Assembly (NCBI GenBank): GCA_937876375.1
Contig: CALEHY010000011.1
Location: forward strand, 1 to 64,000
Direction of reading: 5' to 3'
Length of the DNA stretch: 64,000 nt
DNA from: an uncultured Clostridia bacterium
Lineage (GTDB): Bacteria; Bacillota; Clostridia; Oscillospirales; Acutalibacteraceae
Shown here: positions 23,818 to 32,084 of the stretch, in pieces
Numbering within the stretch: position 1 is the first letter of the stretch
How the letters are laid out: each line of letters begins with the position of its first letter
Translations under genes and position numbers: made by a program
Notes under the pieces: generated by a model
The model's input: only the letters and a program-made list of their open reading frames with translations
Database searches by the model: none
Told to the model about the DNA's origin: nothing

Positions 23818-25182
23818 ATGTCGTCGACAATATGTGCTATTGCTACCGGTAATGCGCCTGGTGGTATCGGTGTTGTTAGAATTAGTGGCGACAACGCTAT
23901 TGAGATAGCAAGCAAGGTCTTTGCACCAATGGATAATTCCTCTTTGACCGAGCTTGGTGGCTACAGAGCGAAGTATGGCAACCTAATTATTGATGGCAAG
24001 CCTGCAGACAACTGTGTTGCGCTAGTTTTTAGAGCACCAAGGAGCTACACTGGTGAGAATGTTGTTGAGTTAAGCGTTCACGGTGGTATCCTAGTCGTGC
24101 AAAAGGCACTTGAGTCAGTGCTAAAGGCTGGTGCTGTGCCAGCAGAGGCTGGAGAATTCACCAAGCGTGCATTTTTAAATGGCAAAATGGATCTCACACA
24201 AGCAGAGTCGGTAGCAGAGCTCATCTCTGCAGAGGGTGAGGAGGCTATGAAGGCGTCCTTCAACGCTCTACAAGGAGCACTCAGCACAAAAATCAACTCT
24301 GTATTAGAAAAATTGCTTGATTGTAGCGCTGTTATGGCTGCGTGGGTTGATTATCCAGATGAGGAAATCCCAGAGCTAGAGGATGAGGAGCTGATGCAGA
24401 CACTGACTACTGTCGCAGACGAGCTAAAATCTCTGCTCGATGGCTACGACAACGCTCAAACTATCACGAATGGCGTCGACACTGCCATTGTTGGCAGACC
24501 TAATGTCGGCAAATCATCACTAATGAATATGCTCACTGGCACAGACAAGAGCATAGTTACTCATATCGAGGGCACTACTCGTGATATTGTTGAAGAGAGT
24601 GTTAGACTTGGTGGCATCGTTTTGCACCTTCGTGACACAGCCGGACTACGAGAAAGCGATGATTTGGTCGAAACAATCGGTATCGAAAAGGCATACAAGG
24701 CGCTCGACGATGCACAGCTAGTGCTTGCTGTGTTCGACAGCTCACAAAAGCTGACACCTAGCGATATGGAGCTAGTGGAGAAATGCTCTGGCAAGCGTTC
24801 AATCGCTGTCATTAACAAGACTGATTTGCCATCAGCGATAGATATCGATGCGATATCCCCTGCATTTGCAAAAACTGTATATATCAGTGCAAAGAATGCC
24901 GATGGTCTAGCTGATTTGGAGCAGGCTGTGACCTCGCTACTGGGTGTTGCAGAGTTTGACTCCTCAGCCCCAATGCTCGCTAATGCTCGTCAGCGTGCTA
25001 ATTGCACCAATGCATACGATAATATTATCGAGGCAATCAATGGTGCGACACTTGGTATAACATTCGACGCTATCAATGTAATGATAGACTCTGCGATAGA
25101 GGAGCTTTTGTCACTGACTGGACGAAAGGCAACAACAGAGATTGTTAATAATATTTTCTCCAAATTCTGCGTTGGAAAATAA
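23818..25182 (+). CDS. mnmE: tRNA modification GTPase MnmE
   Basis: MnmE works with MnmG to modify uridine 34 of certain tRNAs (cmnm5U). The 454-residue length is normal. The N-terminal folate-binding domain has TICAIATGNAPGGIGVVRISG. The G domain lies in the middle with GRPNVGKSSLMNML, DTAGLRE and NKTDL. The protein ends with FCVGK, the family's FCIGK motif with the catalytic cysteine. The start ATG follows AAGGAGGG. A palindromic element begins exactly at the stop codon. Confidence 0.97.
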   Translation: MSSTICAIATGNAPGGIGVVRISGDNAIEIASKVFAPMDNSSLTELGGYRAKYGNLIIDGKPADNCVALVFRAPRSYTGENVVELSVHGGILVVQKALESVLKAGAVPAEAGEFTKRAFLNGKMDLTQAESVAELISAEGEEAMKASFNALQGALSTKINSVLEKLLDCSAVMAAWVDYPDEEIPELEDEELMQTLTTVADELKSLLDGYDNAQTITNGVDTAIVGRPNVGKSSLMNMLTGTDKSIVTHIEGTTRDIVEESVRLGGIVLHLRDTAGLRESDDLVETIGIEKAYKALDDAQLVLAVFDSSQKLTPSDMELVEKCSGKRSIAVINKTDLPSAIDIDAISPAFAKTVYISAKNADGLADLEQAVTSLLGVAEFDSSAPMLANARQRANCTNAYDNIIEAINGATLGITFDAINVMIDSAIEELLSLTGRKATTEIVNNIFSKFCVGK

Positions 25183-25300
25183 TTGTGTCTTTTTTGCTTG
25201 GCGTCGTTAAAGGTAAAAATCAATTTCGGCCACATACACAAAGTATGTTCTCCCATTCATTTTGCCAAAGCATAGCCAATCGAAAAACCCACCAATTATT
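25180..25300. repeat. long palindromic 3'-end element, copy 1
   Basis: Starting at the mnmE stop codon is AATTGTGTCTTTTT..., then a core GGCCACATACACAAAGTATGTTCTCCC, then GCCAAAGCATAGCC and CCACCAATTATT. The ends AATTG and CAATT are complementary and the interior can fold back on itself. It is a diverged copy of elements at 61231-61345 and 63838-63960. Confidence 0.6.
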
Positions 25301-25329
25301 GATATATAAAAAGTTATTAGGAAAAAATT

Positions 25330-27195
25330 ATGGAATATTTTGCACAAGCGTATGAGGTAATAGTAATAGGTGCAGGCCATGCTGGTATTGAGGCAGGGCT
25401 TGCTTCTGCACGCCTTGGCGTCAGCACTGCTGTGTTTACGATAAATATGGACTGGGTCGGCAATATGCCATGTAATCCATCTATTGGTGGTACGTCCAAG
25501 GGCCATTTGGTTAGAGAGATTGATGCTCTTGGTGGCGAAATGGGTAAGGCTGCTGACAAATACTGTTTGCAATCTCGTATGCTGAATATTGGCAAGGGTC
25601 CTGCTGTTCATTCCCTACGAGCACAGATTGACAGACGAGAGTACTCATCTGGTATGAAGCATACTATGGAGCTTTGCGACAATCTCGATATCCGTCAGGG
25701 TGAAATCGTCGACCTGTACAAAAAGGATGACCTATGGTATGCAAAGACTAGACTAGAGGCTGTGTTCTCTGCAAAATGTGTCGTTATCGCTACTGGCACA
25801 TTCCTTGGTGGTCGAGTTTATATCGGTGATGTTACATACGAGAGTGGACCAGATGGTATGTTCCCTGCAAAGGAGCTTGCTAACGCTTTAAAGAAGCTGG
25901 ATATTCCACTACGACGCTTTAAGACTGGTACACCATCGAGAGTTAACCGTCGAAGCATTAATTTTGACAACCTTGAGGTGCAAGAGGGCGACGAAAGAGT
26001 CGTACCATTCTCGTTTGAGACCGAGACACCACCTACAAACAAGGTGGCTTGTCATGTGACATATACTAATGAAAAGACAAAGCAGATTATACTAGACAAT
26101 CTCCACCGTTCACCAATGTACAGTGGCAAGATTGAGGGCAAAGGTCCAAGATATTGCCCTAGCTTTGAGGACAAAATTGTACGCTTTGGTGAAAAGGAGC
26201 GTCATCAGCTCTTCATAGAGCCTTGTGGAATGGATACAGAGGAAATGTATCTGCAAGGATTATCATCATCTCTACCAGAGGACGTTCAGCTAGCGTTCAT
26301 CCGTACAATTCCAGGACTGGAGAACGCACATGTTATGCGAACAGCATATGCTATCGAGTATGACTGTGTCGATCCTACAGCACTAAAGGCAACGCTAGAG
26401 TTCAACGATATTGACGGATTGTTTGGTGCTGGTCAGTTTAATGGCTCATCAGGATATGAGGAGGCTGCAGCACAGGGCTTGGTCGCTGGTATCAATGCTG
26501 CGCTAAAGGTAAAGGGTGAGGAGCCACTTATCCTAGACCGTGGTGGCTCATATATCGGCACACTTATCGACGACCTCGTTACAAAGGGCTGTTCTGACCC
26601 ATACAGAATGATGACCAGTCGTAGCGAATACAGACTCGTTCTGCGCCAGGATAATGCTGATGCAAGACTGACACCTATCGGATACAAGCTAGGTCTTATT
26701 TCACAGGAACGATATGACAAGTTCCTGCACAAGATGGAGCAGATAGAGAACGAAATGCAGAGAGTAAAGGCTCTGTCAATCCCTATTTCTGATGAATTGC
26801 AGAATATACTCATCGAAAAAGGCACAGCACCTATGAAAACTGGGTGCAAAATGTTCGAGCTACTCAAAAGACCACAGATTACATATGACGATTTGGCTAT
26901 CGCTGATACTCAAAGACCAGATTTGCCATACGAAGTGTTTGAGCAGGTCGAAATCAGTATAAAATACGAGGGCTATATCCAAAAGCAAGAGGCACAGATA
27001 AAGGAGATGCGCAGAATAGAGAAGCGCTCTATCCCAGAGGATATAGACTACACACAGCTAAAGGGCTTGCGCCTTGAGGCTATCGAAAAGCTACAAAAAA
27101 TCAGACCACAGAATTTGGGACAAGCATCTCGAATCAGTGGCGTTAACCCAGCAGATATCACTGCACTAAATATATTATTGGGAAGCTATGATTAA
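25330..27195 (+). CDS. mnmG: tRNA uridine-5-carboxymethylaminomethyl synthesis enzyme MnmG (GidA)
   Basis: MnmG is the FAD-dependent partner of MnmE in wobble-uridine modification. The 621-residue length is normal. The dinucleotide fold is VIVIGAGHAGIEAGLASARLG near residue 10. The MnmG-specific NPSIGGTSKGHLVREIDALGG and GPRYCPSFEDK segments are present, and MTSRSEYRLVLRQDNADARLTP matches the family. The start ATG 25330 follows AGGAAAA. It overlaps rsmG by 8 bases. Confidence 0.98.
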   Translation: MEYFAQAYEVIVIGAGHAGIEAGLASARLGVSTAVFTINMDWVGNMPCNPSIGGTSKGHLVREIDALGGEMGKAADKYCLQSRMLNIGKGPAVHSLRAQIDRREYSSGMKHTMELCDNLDIRQGEIVDLYKKDDLWYAKTRLEAVFSAKCVVIATGTFLGGRVYIGDVTYESGPDGMFPAKELANALKKLDIPLRRFKTGTPSRVNRRSINFDNLEVQEGDERVVPFSFETETPPTNKVACHVTYTNEKTKQIILDNLHRSPMYSGKIEGKGPRYCPSFEDKIVRFGEKERHQLFIEPCGMDTEEMYLQGLSSSLPEDVQLAFIRTIPGLENAHVMRTAYAIEYDCVDPTALKATLEFNDIDGLFGAGQFNGSSGYEEAAAQGLVAGINAALKVKGEEPLILDRGGSYIGTLIDDLVTKGCSDPYRMMTSRSEYRLVLRQDNADARLTPIGYKLGLISQERYDKFLHKMEQIENEMQRVKALSIPISDELQNILIEKGTAPMKTGCKMFELLKRPQITYDDLAIADTQRPDLPYEVFEQVEISIKYEGYIQKQEAQIKEMRRIEKRSIPEDIDYTQLKGLRLEAIEKLQKIRPQNLGQASRISGVNPADITALNILLGSYD

Positions 27196-27874
27196 TAAAG
27201 AATTGCTAAAGCTCCACTCCCCTAGCCTAACTGATGAAGCACTGGATAATTTTGACACCTACGCTCGTCTGCTAGTTGAGTGGAATGAAAAAATGAATTT
27301 GACTGGCATAACCGAGCCTGATGAGATAGTAATCAAGCATTTTGTCGACAGCTTGTATCTCCTTGATTATATCGGTGATGCACAGAGTCTAATTGACGTT
27401 GGCACTGGTGCTGGATTTCCTGGTATGCCAACGATTATCGCTAGACCTGATATGAGCGTTACACTGATGGACTCGCTACAAAAGAGATTGTCGTTCCTTG
27501 ATGCTGTTCTGTGTGAAACAGGTCTTACTGCCGAGCTAGTGCATAGTCGTGCAGAGGATTTGGGACAAGACACTGATTATAGGGAGAAATACGATATTGC
27601 AACTGCAAGAGCTGTAGCTCCACTCAATGTGCTAGCAGAATATTGTATGCCGTTCGTTAAGGCTGGTGGTCTGTTCGTTGCACTCAAGGGTAGTGAGGAC
27701 GAAACAGAGGCTTCAGCTAACGCTATTACCACACTTGGTGGCGAAATTGAGCAAAATGTTTCATATAAACTACCTAATGGCGACGCTAGGTTGATAGTAG
27801 TGGTAAGAAAAATATCGCAAACTCCGACACAGTACCCTAGAAGGTCCAAAAAAATCACCACCAAGCCACTATAA
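27188..27874 (+). CDS. rsmG: 16S rRNA (guanine-527-N7) methyltransferase RsmG
   Basis: RsmG methylates G527 of 16S rRNA using S-adenosylmethionine; loss gives low-level streptomycin resistance in other bacteria. The 228-residue length is typical. Marks are WNEKMNLTGI, KHFVDSL, LIDVGTGAGFPGMP (SAM-binding glycine loop) and ATARAVAPLNVLAEYC. The start overlaps mnmG, so the pair is translated together. A terminator follows at 27897-27927. Confidence 0.96.
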   Translation: MINKELLKLHSPSLTDEALDNFDTYARLLVEWNEKMNLTGITEPDEIVIKHFVDSLYLLDYIGDAQSLIDVGTGAGFPGMPTIIARPDMSVTLMDSLQKRLSFLDAVLCETGLTAELVHSRAEDLGQDTDYREKYDIATARAVAPLNVLAEYCMPFVKAGGLFVALKGSEDETEASANAITTLGGEIEQNVSYKLPNGDARLIVVVRKISQTPTQYPRRSKKITTKPL

Positions 27875-27896
27875 TAATGACGAATAATGCCGAAAG

Positions 27897-27927
27897 CAAA
27901 GGATTTTCCACGATGGAAAATCCTTTT
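27897..27927 (+). terminator. terminator after rsmG
   Basis: The stem AAAGGATTTTCCA / TGGAAAATCCTTTT has a 3-4 base loop and a T-run. It separates rsmG from the ParB-like gene. Confidence 0.85.
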
Positions 27928-27994
27928 ATTTATTATATGTTTATGATAGTATTATCTTGTACTTAGGACAAGCAAATGATACGGAGCTGATAGA

Positions 27995-28780
27995 ATGCAG
28001 GATATAGTTTTCATCCCAACGGAAAAGCTACTACCTAACCCCTATCAGCCAAGACACAGATTTCAAAGTGAGGATATGCTGTCGCTCGCAAATTCTATCA
28101 AGGAGAATGGAATACTACAGCCATTACTAATAAGAAGAATAAACAACAGCGATTATTTTGAGGTGATTGCTGGAGAACGACGACTACGAGCAGGAATACT
28201 GGCAAATCTGGAGAGCGTTCCTTGTATAATACTGGATTGTGACTATGAGCAGAGTGCCGTGGTGTCAATACTAGAGAATGTACAGCGTGCTGATTTGACC
28301 TTTTTTGAGGAAGCAAGTGCAATAGGACAGCTGATGAATCATTTTGGTTTAACACAAACAGACCTAGCAAAAAGACTAGGAAAGAGCCAGTCTGCCCTGT
28401 CAAATAAGGTTAGATTGTTATCATTACCAGTAGACGTGCGTTATTTTATCGAAAAAGAGGGTCTGACCGAGCGTCACGCTAGAGCTTTGCTCAAGCTAGA
28501 GAACGAGCAGGATATATGGACTGTACTTAATGTAATAAAGGAGCGACGCTATACAGTCGACCAAACGGAGCGATATATTGATACAATGCTCCAAAAGGGC
28601 GAAAAGCCAAAGAAAACGATAGTTAGAGTGTTTAAAGACGTAAGAATATTCGTAAACACAGTAAATAAAGCAATAGAAACAATGAAAGCATCTGGTATAG
28701 ATGCTGAAACAGACAAAACTGAAACAGATGATTATATAGAGTTTAGGGTAAAGATACCTAAAAAGGCTAATTCGGCTTAA
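27995..28780 (+). CDS. ParB-like protein in the noc position
   Basis: A 261-residue ParB/Noc-family CTP-dependent DNA clamp. It has the CTP-binding motif GERRLRA (60-66), ENVQRADL (94-101), a helix-turn-helix LTQTDLAKRLGKSQSALSNK (119-138) and LTERHARALL (157-166). It lies between rsmG and parA, exactly where Bacillus subtilis has noc, the nucleoid occlusion factor. It starts directly with the ParB fold (MQDIVFIPTEKLLPNPYQPR); an in-frame stop five codons upstream rules out a longer N-terminus, so the membrane-binding amphipathic helix of Noc is absent. It may be a second ParB or a Noc with another way to reach the membrane. Confidence 0.85.
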   Translation: MQDIVFIPTEKLLPNPYQPRHRFQSEDMLSLANSIKENGILQPLLIRRINNSDYFEVIAGERRLRAGILANLESVPCIILDCDYEQSAVVSILENVQRADLTFFEEASAIGQLMNHFGLTQTDLAKRLGKSQSALSNKVRLLSLPVDVRYFIEKEGLTERHARALLKLENEQDIWTVLNVIKERRYTVDQTERYIDTMLQKGEKPKKTIVRVFKDVRIFVNTVNKAIETMKASGIDAETDKTETDDYIEFRVKIPKKANSA

Positions 28781-28860
28781 AACGGGCAACCGTTTTAAAC
28801 ATATTCTCCTCTTTTCATCACGTGGAATGGGTGGGCAGAAATGCTCACCCATTCTGCATT
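28777..28860 (+). terminator. tandem hairpins after the ParB-like gene
   Basis: The first hairpin is TTAAAACGG-GCAA-CCGTTTTAA (28777-28798), overlapping the stop codon. The second is GAATGGGTGGGCA / TGCTCACCCATTC (28825-28837 and 28842-28854), followed by TGCATTTTATATTG. The second is the likelier terminator. Confidence 0.65.
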
Positions 28861-28866
28861 TTATAT

Positions 28867-28882
28867 TGTTTCACGTGAAACA
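28867..28882. other. parS site 1
   Basis: TGTTTCACGTGAAACA is a perfect 16-bp match to the Bacillus-type parS consensus bound by ParB. It lies 87 bases after the ParB-like gene. Confidence 0.95.
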
Positions 28883-28909
28883 GTGCGTTTAACAATACAG
28901 ATATATGTT

Positions 28910-28925
28910 TGTTTCACGTGAAACA
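28910..28925. other. parS site 2
   Basis: This is a second perfect TGTTTCACGTGAAACA, 43 bases from the first (about four helical turns), so both lie on the same face of the DNA. Confidence 0.95.
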
Positions 28926-28969
28926 TTGTGCGTTAAACAGAGCAGAATACTATATATAGGTGCTGTCAT

Positions 28970-28985
28970 TGTTTCATGTGAAACA
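28970..28985. other. parS site 3 (one mismatch)
   Basis: TGTTTCATGTGAAACA differs from the consensus by one central base. It overlaps the upstream side of the parA promoter (TTGAAA at 28995), so ParB bound here could affect parAB transcription. Confidence 0.85.
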
Positions 28986-28994
28986 TTTAGTGGG

Positions 28995-29023
28995 TTGAAA
29001 ACTACTATATAATATAGTATAAT
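28995..29023 (+). promoter_or_regulatory. parA promoter
   Basis: TTGAAA (28995-29000), a 17-base spacer and TATAAT (29018-29023) lie 30 bases before the parA start and 10 bases after parS site 3. Confidence 0.7.
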
Positions 29024-29052
29024 ATCTCCATATTTATATAAGAGGTGAAAAA

Positions 29053-29817
29053 ATGGGCAAAACAGTTGCTATTTTTAATCAAAAGGGTGGCGTTGGCAAA
29101 ACTACCACCTGTGTTAATATGGCAGCAGCACTAGGTTTAAAGGGCAAAAAGACCCTTTTAATTGACGTTGACCCACAGGGAAACTCAACATCTGGTGTTG
29201 GAGTGGACAAAAGTAAGGTAGAATACTCAACATATGATATGTTGGTCGATTCTGTGTCTGCTAGAGCTATTATGGTAGAAACAGAGTTCAAAAACCTATT
29301 TTTGCTCCCTGCTAATATGAATTTGGCTGGTGCAGAGCTAGAATTAGCAGAAAAAGAGAACAGAAATCATATTTTAAAGAAGGCTATTGCCACATTGGTG
29401 ATGGAATTTGACTATATTATTATAGATTGTCCACCTAGCCTTGGCTTGCTTTCAATCAACGCTCTTGTTGCTGCTGATACTTTGATTGTACCTCTACAGT
29501 GTGAATACTATGCACTAGAGGGTCTGTCACAGCTACTATCTACTGTTAGAACAATCAAACAGCATTATAACGAGCATCTTGAATTAGAGGGTGTTCTCTT
29601 TACAATGTACGACAGCAGGCTAAAGCTCAATAGCCAGGTTATCGAGGAGGTAAACAAGTATTTTCCTAACAAGGGATACAAAACCATGATACCTCGTTCT
29701 GTAAAAATCGCAGAATCACCAAGCTATGGTGAGCCAGTAATTTATTACGATAAGTATTCAAAACCATCGTTTGCATACAAAAAGTTTGTTGATGAGTTCT
29801 TGAAAAATAACAGGTAG
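29053..29817 (+). CDS. parA: chromosome partitioning ATPase ParA (Soj)
   Basis: ParA/Soj is a Walker-type ATPase that, with ParB and parS, separates chromosome origins and in Bacillus also tunes DnaA. The 254-residue length is typical. The deviant Walker A is NQKGGVGKTTTCVNMAAALG, with the signature lysine in KGGVGKTT. Walker A' is LIDVDPQGNSTSG and Walker B is YIIIDCPPSLGLL. The start is ATG 29053 behind AGAGGTG. parB follows 41 bases later. Confidence 0.97.
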   Translation: MGKTVAIFNQKGGVGKTTTCVNMAAALGLKGKKTLLIDVDPQGNSTSGVGVDKSKVEYSTYDMLVDSVSARAIMVETEFKNLFLLPANMNLAGAELELAEKENRNHILKKAIATLVMEFDYIIIDCPPSLGLLSINALVAADTLIVPLQCEYYALEGLSQLLSTVRTIKQHYNEHLELEGVLFTMYDSRLKLNSQVIEEVNKYFPNKGYKTMIPRSVKIAESPSYGEPVIYYDKYSKPSFAYKKFVDEFLKNNR

Positions 29818-29858
29818 TAATAAATCTTGATGAATTTTGAAAAAAGGAGTGAATGTTT

Positions 29859-30707
29859 ATGGCAAAAAAGAATGGTCTAGGCAAGGGCTTTCAGTCCCTT
29901 ATGCTAGAAAATGATATGACCTCTGATGCATCTACAAGCACCTTGAGTATAAACGATATTATTCCTAACAAGGACCAGCCACGAAAGACATTTGACGAGG
30001 CTGCTCTGGAGGAGCTTGCTGACAGCATTCGTATTCACGGAGTGCTACAGCCACTACTCGTTAGACCAATGGTTACTGGTGGCTATCAGCTTGTTGCTGG
30101 TGAGCGTAGATGGAGAGCATCACGCTTGGCTGGACTAAAGGAAGTGCCAGTTGTTATCAAGGAATTGTCCGATACAGAGGCAATGGAGCTTGCAATTATC
30201 GAGAACTTGCAGAGAGAGGACCTAAATCCTATTGAAGAGGCAGAGGGTCTACAGCAGCTCATCGATAAATGTGGCTTTACACAAGAGGAGGTCGCTACCT
30301 CGGTCGGCAAATCAAGACCAGCAATCGCTAATGCATTGCGTCTTCTACGCCTACCTCAAGAGGTTAGAGATATGACCAAGAATGGCGATATTTCAGCAGG
30401 TCACGCTAGGGCTTTGCTTGGATTTGATAACCAAGCTATGATGCTTGAGGGTGCAAAACAAATTGTTTCACTTAAACTAACGGTTCGTGATGTCGAAAAG
30501 ATGGTAAAGCGCCAAAATGCTCCAGTCGCTACCACAAAAAAGACCAGTGCAAAGCGTAGAGATTCGTTCTACGACGAGGTTGAGCTTGCATTGTCCGAGT
30601 CACTTGGCAGAAAGGTCAAGGTCTACAACGGTCGTAGCAAGGGCACACTAGAAATTGAGTTCTACAATCTTGATGATTTGAAGGATTTAGCCAACAAGCT
30701 AGGCTAA
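29859..30707 (+). CDS. parB: chromosome partitioning protein ParB (Spo0J)
   Basis: ParB binds parS, loads as a CTP-gated clamp and recruits SMC. I start at ATG 29859 (MAKKNGLGKG), nine bases after GGAG; the ATG six bases earlier is too close to the site. The 282-residue protein has the N-terminal ParA-activating peptide KNGLGKGFQSL, the CTP motif GERRWRA (81-87), ENLQREDLNP (115-124), a helix-turn-helix (140-163, TQEEVATSVGKSRPAIANA) and a C-terminal dimer domain. Cognate parS sites lie 0.9 kb upstream. Confidence 0.97.
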   Translation: MAKKNGLGKGFQSLMLENDMTSDASTSTLSINDIIPNKDQPRKTFDEAALEELADSIRIHGVLQPLLVRPMVTGGYQLVAGERRWRASRLAGLKEVPVVIKELSDTEAMELAIIENLQREDLNPIEEAEGLQQLIDKCGFTQEEVATSVGKSRPAIANALRLLRLPQEVRDMTKNGDISAGHARALLGFDNQAMMLEGAKQIVSLKLTVRDVEKMVKRQNAPVATTKKTSAKRRDSFYDEVELALSESLGRKVKVYNGRSKGTLEIEFYNLDDLKDLANKLG

Positions 30708-30731
30708 TATATAATGAAAGGAATATAAAAA

Positions 30732-32018
30732 ATGCTAGATATTAAATTTGTCAGAGAAAATCCAGAAATAGTAAAGGAAAATATTAAGAAAAAGTTCCAG
30801 GACCACAAGCTACCACTTGTTGACGAGGTTATCGCACTAGATACCGAGCGCAGAGAGGTAATGGCAAAGGCTGATGAGCTTCGTGCAAACAGAAATAAGC
30901 TATCAAAGCAGATTGGTGCTCTTATGGGACAGGGCAAGCGTGACGAGGCTGAGGAGGTTAAGGCTCAGGTTTCTGCACAAAAGGATGAGCTAGATGCTCT
31001 TGCAAAGAGAGAGACAGAGCTAAACGAGACTGTTACACAAAAAATGATGATGATTCCTAACATTATCGACGATTCAGTGCCTATCGGTAAGGATGACAGC
31101 GAAAATGTTGAGGTTAAGAAATATGGTGAGCCAGTTGTACCTGATTTTGAGGTGCCATATCACACAGATATTATGGAAAAATTCGATGGTATCGACCTAG
31201 AGGCTGCTGGTAGAGTTGCTGGTAACGGATTTTACTACCTAATGGGCGATATCGCTCGTCTACACAGTGCTGTAATCAGCTACGCTAGAGATTTTATGAT
31301 TGATCGTGGCTTTACCTATGTTGTACCACCATTTATGATTCGTTCAAACGTTGTTACTGGTGTAATGAGCTTTGAGGAAATGGATGCAATGATGTACAAG
31401 ATTGAGGGCGAGGACCTATATCTTATCGGTACCTCAGAGCACTCAATGATAGGCAAGTTCATCGACACAATCACCCCAGAGGAGAAGCTACCACTCACAC
31501 TCACCTCATATTCACCTTGCTTCCGCAAGGAAAAGGGTGCTCATGGTATCGAGGAGCGTGGTGTATATCGTATCCATCAGTTTGAGAAGCAGGAGATGGT
31601 TGTTGTTTGTAAGCCAGAGGAGTCAATGTACTGGTTTGACCAGCTATGGCAGAACACTGTTGACCTATTCCGTACTCTTGATATCCCTGTTAGAACACTA
31701 GAGTGCTGTTCTGGTGATTTGGCTGACCTAAAGGTTAAGAGCGTTGATGTAGAGGCATGGTCACCAAGACAGAAGAAATACTTTGAGGTTGGCTCTTGCT
31801 CAAATCTAACTGATGCACAGGCAAGACGACTAAAGATTAGAGTTAAGGGTGAGGATGGCAACTATCTTGCTCACACACTTAACAACACTGTTGTTGCTCC
31901 ACCAAGAATGCTTATCGCATTCCTAGAGAACAACCTACAGGCTGATGGCTCTGTTCTTATCCCAGAGGCACTACGTATGTACATGGGTGGCAAGGACAAG
32001 ATTGTTCCTACAAAATAA
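30732..32018 (+). CDS. serS: seryl-tRNA synthetase
   Basis: SerS charges tRNA-Ser (and tRNA-Sec where present). The 428-residue length is normal. It has the long N-terminal antiparallel coiled coil that grips the tRNA (about 28-100, rich in Lys/Glu) and class II motifs: GTSEHSMIGKF, FRKEKGAHGIEERGVYRIHQFEKQE in two stretches, and ISYARDFM. The C-terminus LNNTVVAPPRMLIAFLENN holds motif 3. It lies 24 bases after parB, so there is no room for a T-box leader. Confidence 0.97.
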   Translation: MLDIKFVRENPEIVKENIKKKFQDHKLPLVDEVIALDTERREVMAKADELRANRNKLSKQIGALMGQGKRDEAEEVKAQVSAQKDELDALAKRETELNETVTQKMMMIPNIIDDSVPIGKDDSENVEVKKYGEPVVPDFEVPYHTDIMEKFDGIDLEAAGRVAGNGFYYLMGDIARLHSAVISYARDFMIDRGFTYVVPPFMIRSNVVTGVMSFEEMDAMMYKIEGEDLYLIGTSEHSMIGKFIDTITPEEKLPLTLTSYSPCFRKEKGAHGIEERGVYRIHQFEKQEMVVVCKPEESMYWFDQLWQNTVDLFRTLDIPVRTLECCSGDLADLKVKSVDVEAWSPRQKKYFEVGSCSNLTDAQARRLKIRVKGEDGNYLAHTLNNTVVAPPRMLIAFLENNLQADGSVLIPEALRMYMGGKDKIVPTK

Positions 32019-32026
32019 TGACAAAG

Positions 32027-32060
32027 AAAGGACTAATGTGCTCCATTAGTCCTTTTGTTT
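32027..32060 (+). terminator. terminator after serS
   Basis: The stem AAAGGACTAATG / CATTAGTCCTTTT is followed by GTTT. It also shows that the downstream esterase cannot start at the in-frame codon at 32055, which lies in this hairpin. Confidence 0.85.
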
Positions 32061-32084
32061 ACCTATGATATTGGGAGATATTAT

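Noticed and set aside
25207..25611. Minus-strand frame across the mnmE-mnmG gap
   Set aside because: It is formed by the palindromic 3' element and the complement of the mnmG start.
30708..30731. T-box riboswitch ahead of serS
   Set aside because: The gap is only 24 bases; the same holds for proS, whose leader is about 35 bases.
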